Shown here: positions 9,043 to 18,122 of the stretch, piece by piece
Layout: each line of letters starts with the position of its first letter
Position numbering within the stretch: the first letter of the stretch is position 1
Assembly: GCA_905235525.1 (NCBI GenBank)
Contig: CAJOLW010000019.1
Location: 1-47,936, forward strand
Direction of reading: 5' to 3'
Source: an uncultured Bacteroidaceae bacterium
Lineage (GTDB): Bacteria; Bacteroidota; Bacteroidia; Bacteroidales; Bacteroidaceae
DNA length: 47,936 nucleotides
The notes under the pieces: model-generated
The model's database searches: none
What the model was told of the DNA's origin: nothing
The model's input: only the letters and a program-made list of their open reading frames with translations
Position numbers and translations under genes: made by a program

Positions 9043-9999
9043 ATGGACATTTCAGTAGTAGTGCCTCTGTATAACGAGGAAGAATCAATTGCGGAATTGC
9101 ACGAGTGGATTAAGCGTGTGATGGATGCCAATGGCTTCTCGTATGAGGTGATTTTTGTGAATGACGGTTCGACAGACCGCTCGTGGGAGGTGATAGAGGA
9201 GTTGAGCCAGAAGTTTCCAGAAGTGCATGGTATCAAATTCCGCAGAAACTACGGAAAGAGCCCAGCCCTATTCCACGGCTTTGAACGGGCGGAGGGCGAT
9301 GTGGTCATCACGATGGACGCTGACTTGCAGGACAGTCCCGACGAGATTCCCGAACTGTATAGAATGGTGAAGGAGGAGGAATATGACCTCGTGAGCGGAT
9401 TCAAAATGAACCGCAGAAAGGGCGACCCGCTGTCAAAAACGATTCCAACGAAGTTGTTTAACGCTACGACTCGAATGGTGAGCGGCATCCACAACTTACA
9501 TGACTTCAACTGTGGGTTGAAAGCATATAGAAAAGATGTAGTGAAGCACATTGAGGTCTATGGCGAAATGCACCGCTTCATCCCCTACCTTGCCAAGAAT
9601 GCAGGTTTCAGTAAAATCGGTGAGAAGCCCGTGCATCATCAGGCGCGTCAGCATGGAAAAAGCAAGTTCATGGGATTGAACCGTTTCGTAAACGGTTATT
9701 TGGATTTGATGAGCCTATGGTTTATCAGCACGTTTGGCATGAAGCCGATGCACATTTTTGGTTTTATCGGCACACTCATGTTCATCATTGGCTTCATCGC
9801 CATCGTCATTGTGGGCACCATCAAGGTAGTGGCACTATGTCAGCATGTACCACATGCATTGGTGACAGACCCTTACTTCTACCTCTCTTTAACGATGATG
9901 ATTCTGGGCACACAGTTGTTTGTGGGCGGATTCCTCGGTGACCTCATCAGCAGAAACAGCCAGGAAAGAAACAAGTATCAGGTGGAGAAGGAGATTTGA
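9043..9999 (+). CDS. family 2 glycosyltransferase with two C-terminal membrane helices (GtrB/DPM-like)
   Basis: This 318-residue protein has an N-terminal GT-A domain: VVPLYNEEESI nucleotide-binding strand, VNDGSTDRSWEV, and the metal-binding MDADLQDSPDEIPEL. Acceptor-side motifs NCGLKAYRKDVV and HQARQHGKSKF match the polyprenyl-phosphate glycosyltransferases (GtrB, ArnC, DPM1-like). Two helices follow (about 235-265 and 280-305). It probably loads a sugar onto undecaprenyl phosphate at the inner face of the inner membrane. It is separated by 37 bp from DUF4199. The stop codon lies inside a heptamer array. Confidence 0.9.
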   Translation: MDISVVVPLYNEEESIAELHEWIKRVMDANGFSYEVIFVNDGSTDRSWEVIEELSQKFPEVHGIKFRRNYGKSPALFHGFERAEGDVVITMDADLQDSPDEIPELYRMVKEEEYDLVSGFKMNRRKGDPLSKTIPTKLFNATTRMVSGIHNLHDFNCGLKAYRKDVVKHIEVYGEMHRFIPYLAKNAGFSKIGEKPVHHQARQHGKSKFMGLNRFVNGYLDLMSLWFISTFGMKPMHIFGFIGTLMFIIGFIAIVIVGTIKVVALCQHVPHALVTDPYFYLSLTMMILGTQLFVGGFLGDLISRNSQERNKYQVEKEI

Positions 10000-10043
10000 T
10001 AAATGGTAATTGACATTTGAGAATTGGATATTCGATTGAGACA
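9995..10043 (+). repeat. seven degenerate 7-bp tandem repeats at the GT2/DUF6452 border
   Basis: The 49 bp divide into TTTGATA, AATGGTA, ATTGACA, TTTGAGA, ATTGGAT, ATTCGAT and TGAGACA. The array covers the GT2 stop and the proposed TTG start of the next gene. Its last three units match those of the array at 10633-10681. Confidence 0.8.
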
Positions 10044-10644
10044 TAAGATTTATGCGGTCATGACGATGGGAATATTGGTCATGGCAACGCTGTTGGCAGG
10101 TTGTTACTCGAACAACTGCCCGTTGGAGAATACTGTGACATGTAATTATGGTTTCTACGATACGGAGGGGACCGCTATCTATTACAGTGACACCATCACC
10201 GTGACAACGTTAATGCCTGGTTACAAGACGGTGTACACTTATCGGAAACTGGGCAATAAAACAGTGACAAAGGATGACCCTGACGCAGAACTGGTCAATC
10301 AGGGCTATACGGAGAGTGTCACACAACAACGTAAGGACACCATTCTGTTGAATCAGTTGCTGGGTGCTTCAAGCATGAAAGTGCCCATGAGTTTTTTCAA
10401 TGAGGAGGACACACTGATTCTCTCTTACAAAAGCATTTTGTTGAAGGACACTATCAAGATTCGTCATAGCAGTTATCCGAACGTGGAGTTGCCAGAATGT
10501 GGAACATACCGTTTTCACACGCTACAAAGTGTCACGGCTACGGATGCAGCCATAGACCATGTTGAAATCAGCGAGCCAAAGGTGAACTACGACGGGAATG
10601 TGAATGTGAAGATTTATTTTAATGGTGTGGCTGTTGATAATTGA
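10024..10644 (+). CDS. DUF6452-type lipoprotein
   Basis: A 206-residue exported protein. From the TTG at 10024 it has a normal lipoprotein signal: a basic start (MDIRLRHK), a hydrophobic core and lipobox LLAGC near residue 27. The ATG at 10060 would give a signal without any positive charge, so the TTG is preferred. Most of the rest is beta-rich with no catalytic motif. I assign it to DUF6452 from its length, the Cys-containing N-terminus and its pairing with a DUF6048 gene, as seen in other Bacteroidales. Its function is unknown. The C-terminal VDN and TGA stop are encoded by heptamers. Confidence 0.7.
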   Translation: MDIRLRHKIYAVMTMGILVMATLLAGCYSNNCPLENTVTCNYGFYDTEGTAIYYSDTITVTTLMPGYKTVYTYRKLGNKTVTKDDPDAELVNQGYTESVTQQRKDTILLNQLLGASSMKVPMSFFNEEDTLILSYKSILLKDTIKIRHSSYPNVELPECGTYRFHTLQSVTATDAAIDHVEISEPKVNYDGNVNVKIYFNGVAVDN

Positions 10645-10681
10645 TAATCGATAATTTAGAATTGGAAATCCGGTTGAGACA
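10633..10681 (+). repeat. seven degenerate 7-bp tandem repeats at the DUF6452/DUF6048 border
   Basis: The 49 bp divide into GTTGATA, ATTGATA, ATCGATA, ATTTAGA, ATTGGAA, ATCCGGT and TGAGACA. The array has the same unit number and the same ending as that at 9995-10043, and sequence similarity continues about 45 bp into the following gene. Confidence 0.8.
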
Positions 10682-11552
10682 TATAATTAGCGCGGTCATG
10701 ATGATGGGAACATCGGTCATGACAATGATGGCACAGGAGCAGCAGACAGAAGTGTTGATGCCTGGTGAAAGACCTAAGCCTACAAAGTATGTGGCGGTGG
10801 AAGAGCAGAAAGAGCATCTTGTGTTCTTCCAGGGTTTCACACTATCGGTGGACGGATATGGACCTGTTGCCATGATGGTGTCGGATTACGGCACACTGGA
10901 AGGAGCACTCAGACTGAACTTAAAGAACACATATTTCCCCATCATTGAAGCAGGTGTGGGAAAATGTTCGAAGGATGACTTCAACACAAAGGTGTCCTAT
11001 AAGACAAGTGCGCCTTTTATGCGCATCGGCATTGATTTCAATATGCTAAGAGACAAGTTTCAAAGCAACCGCCTCTATTTGGGTGCGCGCTATGGCATCT
11101 CAATGTTCAAGTATGACATTGCAGGTCCAGCACAAACGGATCCTATTTGGGGAGGTAGTCAACCTTTCAGCGTGAAAGACCTTGACTGCACCAGTCATTG
11201 GGCTGAACTTGTATTTGGTGTAGAAGTGAAGATTTTCAGAAATTTCCATATGGGATGGGCTGTAAGATATAAACGGGAAATAGCCTCGACAAAGAGTGAC
11301 TTTGCCAAGCCGAACTGCATTCCCGGTTATGGCTACACGACTGACTCCTCATGTTGGGGCGGTACTTACAGTCTCATTTTCGACCTGAATTGGGGATTGA
11401 AGAAAAGCCATAAACGAGGTGTGAACGTGGAGATTCGAACAATAGAAACAACAGACAACGGACAACGGACAACAGATTCAGTCCCCGCGCGGGAGAATTT
11501 GCAACCAACAACGATTCAAGAAAATGGAACAGAAGAAAGACAAGAAAAATAA
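10662..11552 (+). CDS. DUF6048-type outer-membrane beta-barrel protein
   Basis: The 296-residue protein starts at the TTG at 10662, giving a signal peptide with a basic beginning (MEIRLRH) and a cleavage region near TMMAQEQQ. ATG 10698 would leave an uncharged, very short signal. The mature part alternates aromatic and polar residues (for example LYLGARYGISMFKYD, HMGWAVRYKREIA, YSLIFDLNWGL) as in small outer-membrane barrels. The assignment to DUF6048 is from memory of that family and its DUF6452 partner. The C-terminus (about 260 onward) is a low-complexity tail, part of it encoded by GACAACG-type heptamers. The 3' end overlaps apbE by 29 bp. Confidence 0.7.
   Translation: MEIRLRHIISAVMMMGTSVMTMMAQEQQTEVLMPGERPKPTKYVAVEEQKEHLVFFQGFTLSVDGYGPVAMMVSDYGTLEGALRLNLKNTYFPIIEAGVGKCSKDDFNTKVSYKTSAPFMRIGIDFNMLRDKFQSNRLYLGARYGISMFKYDIAGPAQTDPIWGGSQPFSVKDLDCTSHWAELVFGVEVKIFRNFHMGWAVRYKREIASTKSDFAKPNCIPGYGYTTDSSCWGGTYSLIFDLNWGLKKSHKRGVNVEIRTIETTDNGQRTTDSVPARENLQPTTIQENGTEERQEK
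11451..11478 (+). repeat. four 7-bp tandem repeats inside the 3' end of the DUF6048 gene
   Basis: The bases divide into ACAGACA, ACGGACA, ACGGACA and ACAGATT and encode TTDNGQRTTDS-like residues in the protein tail. Here the heptamer type lies within a reading frame. Confidence 0.75.
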
Positions 11553-12633
11553 AGTATTTGATCCCTATGCTCCACATAAGATCAAATGGTGGGGATGGCC
11601 ATTGCTCCTATTGCTAATAGTGGGCACCATCTATATTGTAATGACGCATGGAAAGGAGAAGAAACAACCTACTGTGACCATGGGAAAGACATGGGCGAAT
11701 ACCGAAACTCAACGCAGTGAAGGAAGTGTGTTCGGCACGTTCTACCATATCACTTATGAAGCATCTATGCCACTGCAAGAGGGCATCGACAAGACACTGC
11801 AAGAAGTGGATGCATCGTTGTCGCCTTTCAATAAGGAATCGGTTATTAGTGCCATTAACAACAATACCAGTATGGACACGAATGCAATGTTTGTGGAGGT
11901 GTTCAACTTGGCACAAAAGGTGTCGGAACAGACAAATGGTGCTTTCGACATTACGGTGGCTCCGCTTGTGAACCTATGGGGGTTTGGTTTCAAGAATATG
12001 GACAACGTAAATCCAGAGAAGGTGAACAGCCTGCTACCTTTTGTTGGCTATGAGAAGGTGAAACTGGTAGATGGAAAAATTCAGAAAGAGCACCCCGAGA
12101 CGATGCTGGATTGCAGTGCTATCGCCAAGGGATATGGTGTAGATGCTGTAGGCAAATATTTGGAGAGTCAAGGCATTAGTAATTATATGGTAGAGATTGG
12201 CGGTGAAGTACGCGTAAGGGGCACAAATCCGCGAGGCGAATTATGGCACGTGGGCATCAATAAACCCAACGACGACCCTGCCAGCATCAGCACGGATATT
12301 GAGCAGGTCATCCAAATCACACAACTTGCCATGGCAACTTCTGGCAACTACCGCAATTATTACGAAAAAGACGGGAAGAAATATGCTCACACCATTGATC
12401 CCCACACGGGTTATCCTGTGCAACACAGCATTTTGTCCTCTACAGTTTTGGCACAAGATTGCGCCACAGCAGATGCCTACGCTACAGCATTTATGGTGTT
12501 GGGAATGGACGAGGCGAAAAAGGTATTGGCACGTCACCCTGAACTGATGGCCTTCTTCATCTATTCAGACAAAGAAGGCGAAATGAGGGAATGGATGACA
12601 GAGGGGATGGAGAAAATGATAATTGATAATTGA
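11524..12633 (+). CDS. apbE: ApbE family FAD:protein FMN transferase
   Basis: A 369-residue protein anchored by one N-terminal helix (WPLLLLLIVGTIYIVM), with the ApbE domain outside the inner membrane. Motifs are GSVFGTFYHITY, FDITVAPLVNLWGFG, LDCSAIAKGYGVD, EIGGEVRVRGTNP, the Thr/His-containing HTIDPHTGYPVQH and DCATADAYATAF near the metal site. The family attaches FMN covalently to Thr in RnfG/NqrC-type proteins; no such target is in the window. It overlaps the DUF6048 gene by 29 bp, so the three-gene set is probably one transcript. Its C-terminal MIIDN and stop are made by heptamers. Confidence 0.9.
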   Translation: MEQKKDKKNKVFDPYAPHKIKWWGWPLLLLLIVGTIYIVMTHGKEKKQPTVTMGKTWANTETQRSEGSVFGTFYHITYEASMPLQEGIDKTLQEVDASLSPFNKESVISAINNNTSMDTNAMFVEVFNLAQKVSEQTNGAFDITVAPLVNLWGFGFKNMDNVNPEKVNSLLPFVGYEKVKLVDGKIQKEHPETMLDCSAIAKGYGVDAVGKYLESQGISNYMVEIGGEVRVRGTNPRGELWHVGINKPNDDPASISTDIEQVIQITQLAMATSGNYRNYYEKDGKKYAHTIDPHTGYPVQHSILSSTVLAQDCATADAYATAFMVLGMDEAKKVLARHPELMAFFIYSDKEGEMREWMTEGMEKMIIDN

Positions 12634-12657
12634 TAATTGATGTGATAATTGATAATT
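12618..12657 (+). repeat. 7-bp tandem repeats (GATAATT) at the apbE/Crp border
   Basis: Three exact GATAATT units (12618-12638), a 5-bp interruption and two more units (12644-12657). The array contains the apbE stop and ends just before the regulator's ATG. This is the least degenerate array in the window. Confidence 0.85.
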
Positions 12658-12658
12658 G

Positions 12659-13336
12659 ATGGAATTGACAATGTTTGAACGGCTACTCCAACTGCCGCTA
12701 TTTCAAGGTCTGACGACTCGGGAGATAGCGGAGGTGATGGCACATGTCAGATTGGACTTTGTCAATTATCATCAAGGCGATGAAATCGTGATACAGGGAG
12801 AGAGTTGCCGAAAACTCATCTACATTATCAGTGGTGAGGTGGTAGCAGAACACCGAAACACAGACCTTCAATTCACGCTCATAGAATATCTCCCCAATCT
12901 CAAAGTCATCGAGCCTTACAATCTTTTCGGCATGTATCAGGCCTATTCTCGTTCTTACTCCTTTACATCCCCTGGCTGCACGTTGTCCATTGACAAGGCG
13001 ATGGTACTCAATCATTTGATGACAAATAACATCGTCAAAATCAATCTAATGAACATCGCTTGCAACAAATACCAGCAAACTCAACGGCTCTTATGCTGCT
13101 ATCCAGATGAAAATGTGAGGCAAAAAATCGTCAAATTTATCCTCTCGCATTCCATCGTATCCAAGGGCAGGAAAGAGATTCAAATCAAAATGACAGACCT
13201 CGCCAATATCATTCATGAAACCCGGCTCAAGGTCTCCATGGAACTCAATGAAATGCAGAAATTGGGGTTCATCACGATGCAAAGAGGTTGTTTTACCATC
13301 CATGACCTCCAAGGAATAAACAAGGCTAAAATTTAA
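12659..13336 (+). CDS. Crp/Fnr family transcriptional regulator
   Basis: The 225-residue protein has an N-terminal cyclic-nucleotide-binding-like beta-roll (about 15-125; YHQGDEIVIQGESCRKLIYI, ISGEVVAEH) and a C-terminal helix-turn-helix (about 150-215; IKMTDLANIIHETRLKVSMELNEMQ). The Cys pattern is not that of Fnr oxygen sensors, and cAMP-contact residues are not obvious, so the effector is unknown. ATG 12659 follows the heptamer array; ATG 12671 is also possible. It ends 11 bp before the M3 peptidase. It may regulate neighbours, but no binding site can be shown. Confidence 0.82.
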   Translation: MELTMFERLLQLPLFQGLTTREIAEVMAHVRLDFVNYHQGDEIVIQGESCRKLIYIISGEVVAEHRNTDLQFTLIEYLPNLKVIEPYNLFGMYQAYSRSYSFTSPGCTLSIDKAMVLNHLMTNNIVKINLMNIACNKYQQTQRLLCCYPDENVRQKIVKFILSHSIVSKGRKEIQIKMTDLANIIHETRLKVSMELNEMQKLGFITMQRGCFTIHDLQGINKAKI

Positions 13337-13347
13337 GTATTACAAAA

Positions 13348-15396
13348 ATGACAACAAATCCGTTTTATACAACATATACCTATATCCCTTTCGACCACAT
13401 TGCTGAAAGTGACTATGAGCCTGCCATGATGAAGGGTATCGAAGAGGAAGATAGAGATATTGACCTTATTGTCAATAACCCTAATACCCCCACATTCGAG
13501 AACACCATCGAAAAAATGGAGCGTAGCGGGCAATTGTTGGAGAAAGTTACCACAGTCTTTTTCAATCTGCTCAGTGCAGAAACAACGGACTTCCTCGATG
13601 ACTTGGCTCAGAAAATGTCACCTATCCTTTCAGAGCATTCCAACAATATCATGCTCAACGAAGCGCTGTTCAAGAGGGTCAAGTTTGTATATGACGACCA
13701 TGCTTCTGATGGATTCACACGTCTGACCCCTGAACAAAAGATGTTACTCAAAAACACCTATGAGGGTTTTGTGCGCCATGGCGCCATGCTATCGGACGAA
13801 CAGAAAGAACAACTTCGACGCATCACAGCAGAACTGGGTGTGCTCTCTCTCCAATTCTCACAGAACAAACTGAAGGACACCAATGACTTCATCCTGCATA
13901 TCACTGACGAAACAGATCTTGAGGGATTGCCAGAAAGTGCCATTGACCTTGCCAAACAAACAGCAAAGGAAAGGGAAATGGATGGATATGTGTTCACATT
14001 ACAAGCACCATCTTACAGTCCATTCCTCACCTACTCTGCACATCGTGAACTCAGGGAAAAGATGTACAGGGCATACAATACGCTCTGCACACATGCCAAC
14101 GACAACAACAATGTAGCCATCGTAGGAAAAATTGTCAACCTACATCGGGAAATGGCACAACTGCTGGGGTATGAATCATATGCAGACTATGCTTTGACAC
14201 GACGGATGGCAGAAAAGAAAGAAAATGTGTATCAATTGCTTGATCAACTGATTGATGCCTATATGCCTGCCGCAAAGAAAGAAGTGAAAGAAACGGAGGA
14301 CTTGTTCTATCAATGTGAACAAAAGACTAATGATCACAAAACACAGTTCATGCCATGGGATTTCCCCTACTATGCCAACAAACTGAAAGAAAGCCGCTTC
14401 AATCTGAACAGCGAGATGCTCCGTCCTTATTTCGAACTTTCCAAGGTGAAGAAAGGGGTGTTCGGACTTGCCACCAGACTCTATGGTATCACTTTCCGCC
14501 CAAATACTACAGTTCCAGTATATCACCCAGACGTGGAAGTTTTTGACGTGATGGACAAAGACGGATCAGCACTCGCACTACTCTACTGTGATTTCCATCC
14601 GCGTGCCTCGAAAAAGGCAGGTGCCTGGATGACTTCTTTCAAGGAGCAATGGAAAGAGCCCGATGGAACCAACTCCCGCCCCCAAGTATCCATCGTGATG
14701 AACTTGTCGAAGGCAACAGACGCTAAACCAGCCCTGCTCACATTAGGCGAGGTGGAAACATTCTTGCATGAGTTTGGACACGCACTCCACGCTATTTTTG
14801 CAGACACTACATACCGTTCTATTTCTGGCACCAACGTTTATTGGGACTTTGTAGAACTGCCTTCACAGTTCATGGAGAATTACAGCACCGAACCTGATTT
14901 CCTCAACACATTCGCCAGCCATTATATAACAAATGAACCCATCCCCCAGGAACTCATTCACCGCATTATAGCAAGCCGCAACTTCAATGTGGCATACGCT
15001 TGTATGCGTCAAGTCAGTTTCGGACTGCTGGATATGGCTTTCTACACTTTGAAAGAGATGTTCAATGCAGACCTTTTCACCTTTGAACGTGAGGCATGGC
15101 ATCGTGCCCAGGTGCTTCCAGAAATAGAAGGAACCTGCATGACCACCCAATTCTCACACATCATGGCAGGGGGATACTCCGCTGGTTATTACAGTTATAA
15201 ATGGGCAGAAGTGCTTGATGCCGACGCATTCTCGCTCTTCCAGAAACATGGCATCTTCGACACTGACACTGCACAAAGTTTCCGCGACAATGTGCTGTCG
15301 AGGGGAGGAACAGAACACCCCATGACGCTCTACAAACGATTCCGAGGACAAGCACCCACTATCGAGGCACTACTCCGTCGCAACGGCATCAAATAA
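13348..15396 (+). CDS. M3 family metallopeptidase (peptidyl-dipeptidase Dcp/oligopeptidase A type)
   Basis: The 682-residue protein has the thermolysin-like zinc motif HEFGH (about residue 473-477, within FLHEFGHALHAIF) and a downstream Glu-containing segment (SQFMENYSTEPDF). The length fits Dcp (about 680). There is no signal peptide, so it is probably cytoplasmic and finishes the breakdown of short peptides. Substrate preference (dipeptide release or internal cutting) cannot be read from the sequence. It sits 11 bp after the Crp-like gene. Confidence 0.92.
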   Translation: MTTNPFYTTYTYIPFDHIAESDYEPAMMKGIEEEDRDIDLIVNNPNTPTFENTIEKMERSGQLLEKVTTVFFNLLSAETTDFLDDLAQKMSPILSEHSNNIMLNEALFKRVKFVYDDHASDGFTRLTPEQKMLLKNTYEGFVRHGAMLSDEQKEQLRRITAELGVLSLQFSQNKLKDTNDFILHITDETDLEGLPESAIDLAKQTAKEREMDGYVFTLQAPSYSPFLTYSAHRELREKMYRAYNTLCTHANDNNNVAIVGKIVNLHREMAQLLGYESYADYALTRRMAEKKENVYQLLDQLIDAYMPAAKKEVKETEDLFYQCEQKTNDHKTQFMPWDFPYYANKLKESRFNLNSEMLRPYFELSKVKKGVFGLATRLYGITFRPNTTVPVYHPDVEVFDVMDKDGSALALLYCDFHPRASKKAGAWMTSFKEQWKEPDGTNSRPQVSIVMNLSKATDAKPALLTLGEVETFLHEFGHALHAIFADTTYRSISGTNVYWDFVELPSQFMENYSTEPDFLNTFASHYITNEPIPQELIHRIIASRNFNVAYACMRQVSFGLLDMAFYTLKEMFNADLFTFEREAWHRAQVLPEIEGTCMTTQFSHIMAGGYSAGYYSYKWAEVLDADAFSLFQKHGIFDTDTAQSFRDNVLSRGGTEHPMTLYKRFRGQAPTIEALLRRNGIK

Positions 15397-15413
15397 CATA
15401 AAACCTGTTCAAG

Positions 15414-15854
15414 ATGAAAGTGATTAAAACTCTATTTACACTGGCAGTGGCACTCTTTGCCCTCACCGCATGCAATAACGAAGACGACATTAATGAAATC
15501 TTCGTAAGTAGGACATGGTACATGGATGGCATTGCCATCAACGGAACGAACTCTTCGGAAGAAACCAGAAATTTCTACAAGGACACAGATGCCCGATGCT
15601 ATTACATTACATTCTCTTCCGACACGTTTCATGGAGCGCTATCCTCTGGAATCACGTTCTCTGGCACATGGAACGCCGATGGTAAACATCAAAAAATCAC
15701 ACTCCACTTGCAACAAAAGACTGCGAGCAATCTCATTTTCGACAAACAGATGTATCAAATTCTCTCCTCCATCACATCTTACAAAAGCGGAGCCGACTTT
15801 TTGCAACTCTACGATGACAACCAAAACATAATCCAACTTGGAACTATGAGATAA
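15414..15854 (+). CDS. small lipoprotein, DUF4847-like
   Basis: The 146-residue protein has a clear lipoprotein signal (MKVIKTLFTLAVALFALTAC, lipobox LTAC, Cys at 20). The mature part is a beta-rich domain of about 125 residues with RTWYMDGI and ITFSGTWNADGKHQKITL, resembling lipocalin-like DUF4847 proteins found in the same neighbourhood in related genomes (from memory). Function is unknown. It begins 17 bp after the M3 peptidase stop. Confidence 0.72.
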   Translation: MKVIKTLFTLAVALFALTACNNEDDINEIFVSRTWYMDGIAINGTNSSEETRNFYKDTDARCYYITFSSDTFHGALSSGITFSGTWNADGKHQKITLHLQQKTASNLIFDKQMYQILSSITSYKSGADFLQLYDDNQNIIQLGTMR

Positions 15855-15899
15855 ACAACATTCGTATAATCATACCACCCGACTTTTAAATATTACCCA

Positions 15900-16343
15900 A
15901 TGACTGAATTAGAGAAGAAACAATACAATCTTGACTGCCGCTATGTACGCATGGCACGGATATGGGCTGAAAATTCCTATTGCAAACGCCGTCAGGTGGG
16001 TGCACTGGTAGTAAAGAACAAAGCCATTATTTCTGATGGCTACAACGGAACCCCTTCTGGATTCGAAAACATTTGTGAGGATGAAAACAATGTAACTAAA
16101 CCATACGTATTGCATGCAGAGGCAAATGCCATCACCAAACTGGCACGAAGCCACAATTCAAGTGATGGAGCCACACTATATGTCACTGCTTCTCCGTGTA
16201 TTGAATGCGCAAAACTTATCATTCAAGCAGGCATCAAACGAGTGGTCTATTCAGAACACTATCGCTTGGAGGATGGTATTAAACTTTTGCAACGTGCAAA
16301 CATCAAAGTAGAGTATATAAATCCTGATGAACCAGCAAACTAA
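15900..16343 (+). CDS. dCMP deaminase / ComEB-type zinc deaminase
   Basis: The 147-residue protein has the zinc deaminase signature: HAEANAI (His ligand and catalytic Glu) and SPCIECAKLI (two Cys ligands). The early VRMARIWAENSYCKRRQVGALVVKN and NGTPSGFENICED segments are typical of dCMP deaminases. It probably converts dCMP to dUMP for thymidylate synthesis. It is followed 30 bp later by the S41 protease in a conserved Bacteroidales order. Confidence 0.9.
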   Translation: MTELEKKQYNLDCRYVRMARIWAENSYCKRRQVGALVVKNKAIISDGYNGTPSGFENICEDENNVTKPYVLHAEANAITKLARSHNSSDGATLYVTASPCIECAKLIIQAGIKRVVYSEHYRLEDGIKLLQRANIKVEYINPDEPAN

Positions 16344-16373
16344 AGGTTCTTCTTCAATCGCACATTTTTATAT

Positions 16374-18122
16374 ATGAATAACAACAACAATAATAATAAC
16401 AATCAAGTCAATAGGAGTAACCGTTGGGTTCCGATCATCATTGCTATCAGCGTTGTGGCTGGTATCATCATTGGGACGTTCTTTGCCAATAGATTTGCCG
16501 GCAACCGACTCAACATTATCAATACCTCGTCGAACAAGTTGAATGACTTGCTCCACATTATTGACGACCAATATGTGGACACAGTAGATATTGCCTCTAT
16601 TGTGGAACAATCGATGCCAAAGATTTTGGAAGAACTTGACCCCCATTCTACTTATATTTCTGCTAAAGACGCCAAGACTGCCAACGATGACTTGAAAGGA
16701 TCTTTTAGTGGTGTTGGCATTCAGTTTGTTATCCGTGAGGATACAGTGCGTGTCACAGGTATCATCAAAGGAGGTCCTTCTGAGAAAGTCGGTGTGCTCG
16801 CTGGTGACAAAATCATTTCTGTTGATGACAAGCCCTATGTTGGCGATGTCGTAACAAATGAGGAGACGCTCCACCGATTGAAGGGTGAAAAAGGAACAAA
16901 AGTAAAAATAGGAGTATTACGCCATGGTCAAAAAAAGCCAATGAGTTTCACCATCGTCCGCGGAGATATCCCATTGAAGAGCGTTGATGCCACATACATG
17001 ATCAACAAAGAACTTGGATATATTAAAATCAAGAACTTCGGAGAAACCACATATGCAGAACTTCTTACGTCTCTTGCCGAATTGGAAGTCGAAGGATTCC
17101 AAGGACTTGTCATTGACCTACGTGGCAACGGGGGAGGCTATCTCTCGGCAGCCATCCAAATGGTGAATGAGTTTTTGCCCAAGAATCGACTCATCGTTTA
17201 TACACAAGGACGACGTTCACGACGTGAAGAATACCGCAGTGATGGACGTGGTTCATATCAAGACTTGCCGCTCATTGTATTGATTGACGAGACGACAGCC
17301 TCTGCTGCAGAAATTTTCTCTGGAGCCATCCAAGATAATGACCGAGGTGTCATCGTTGGACGTCGTTCCTTTGGAAAAGGTCTTGTGCAACAACCTGTAG
17401 AGTTTTCAGACGGTTCTCTTATTCATCTCACAATCGCCCGTTATTACACACCTTCTGGACGATGCATCCAAAAGCCATACGTGAAAGGGCAACCCAAAGA
17501 ATACGAGATGGACCTCATCACACGCTACGAACGGGGGGAATTCTTCAGTCAGGACAGTATCCACCAGACTGGTGATGAATACAAGACCAGTATCGGACGT
17601 GTTGTTTATGGTGGCGGCGGCATCATGCCTGACTATTTTGTGGCAGAAGATACAACAGCACTGACGCCCTATTATACGGAATGTATCACCCAGGGGGCCA
17701 TTGCCCAATTCTGTTTTGAATACACTGACAATAATCGCGATAAACTATCCACTTTTGAAAACGCTGCTGACTTGGAAAAGTATCTACGCCGTCAGGGATT
17801 GGTGGATCATTTTGTCCGTTATGCCGACAGTAAAGGTATTCAGCGCCGCAACAACATGATCATCAGATCACAGCACCTGTTTGAGCAAGCCATCTATGGC
17901 AGTATCATCTACAACATCCTCGAAATGAGCGATTATGTACAGTACCTCAATCGTGATGACATCACGCTTGCCAAGGCAATACAACTTTTTAAGACGAAAC
18001 AGACAAAGCCAACTCTCCATGACAAAAAAGGAAATCAGGGAACTGATTCGGGAAAGAAAAAAGCAGCATACCACCGAACAACTCCAGGCTTACTGCCTAA
18101 GCATCAACAGCATTTTGCTTGA
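16374..18122 (+). CDS. S41 family C-terminal processing peptidase with PDZ domain
   Basis: The 582-residue protein has a poly-Asn cytoplasmic start (nine Asn), one membrane helix (WVPIIIAISVVAGIIIGTFF), a PDZ domain (about 100-180; GVGIQFVI, GLAGDKI-like loop) and a protease core with the catalytic Ser in DETTASAAEIFSGAI (about 309) and Lys in RRSFGKGLVQQ (about 337). It probably acts in the periplasm on envelope proteins. The C-terminal 35 residues are basic and low in order, and their coding sequence overlaps the next gene by 104 bp in another frame. Confidence 0.92.
   Translation: MNNNNNNNNNQVNRSNRWVPIIIAISVVAGIIIGTFFANRFAGNRLNIINTSSNKLNDLLHIIDDQYVDTVDIASIVEQSMPKILEELDPHSTYISAKDAKTANDDLKGSFSGVGIQFVIREDTVRVTGIIKGGPSEKVGVLAGDKIISVDDKPYVGDVVTNEETLHRLKGEKGTKVKIGVLRHGQKKPMSFTIVRGDIPLKSVDATYMINKELGYIKIKNFGETTYAELLTSLAELEVEGFQGLVIDLRGNGGGYLSAAIQMVNEFLPKNRLIVYTQGRRSRREEYRSDGRGSYQDLPLIVLIDETTASAAEIFSGAIQDNDRGVIVGRRSFGKGLVQQPVEFSDGSLIHLTIARYYTPSGRCIQKPYVKGQPKEYEMDLITRYERGEFFSQDSIHQTGDEYKTSIGRVVYGGGGIMPDYFVAEDTTALTPYYTECITQGAIAQFCFEYTDNNRDKLSTFENAADLEKYLRRQGLVDHFVRYADSKGIQRRNNMIIRSQHLFEQAIYGSIIYNILEMSDYVQYLNRDDITLAKAIQLFKTKQTKPTLHDKKGNQGTDSGKKKAAYHRTTPGLLPKHQQHFA

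Noticed and set aside
16374-16410. Poly-Asn start of the S41 protein as a sequencing artefact
   Set aside because: The run mixes AAC and AAT codons and stays in frame with a normal membrane anchor, so it is probably real.
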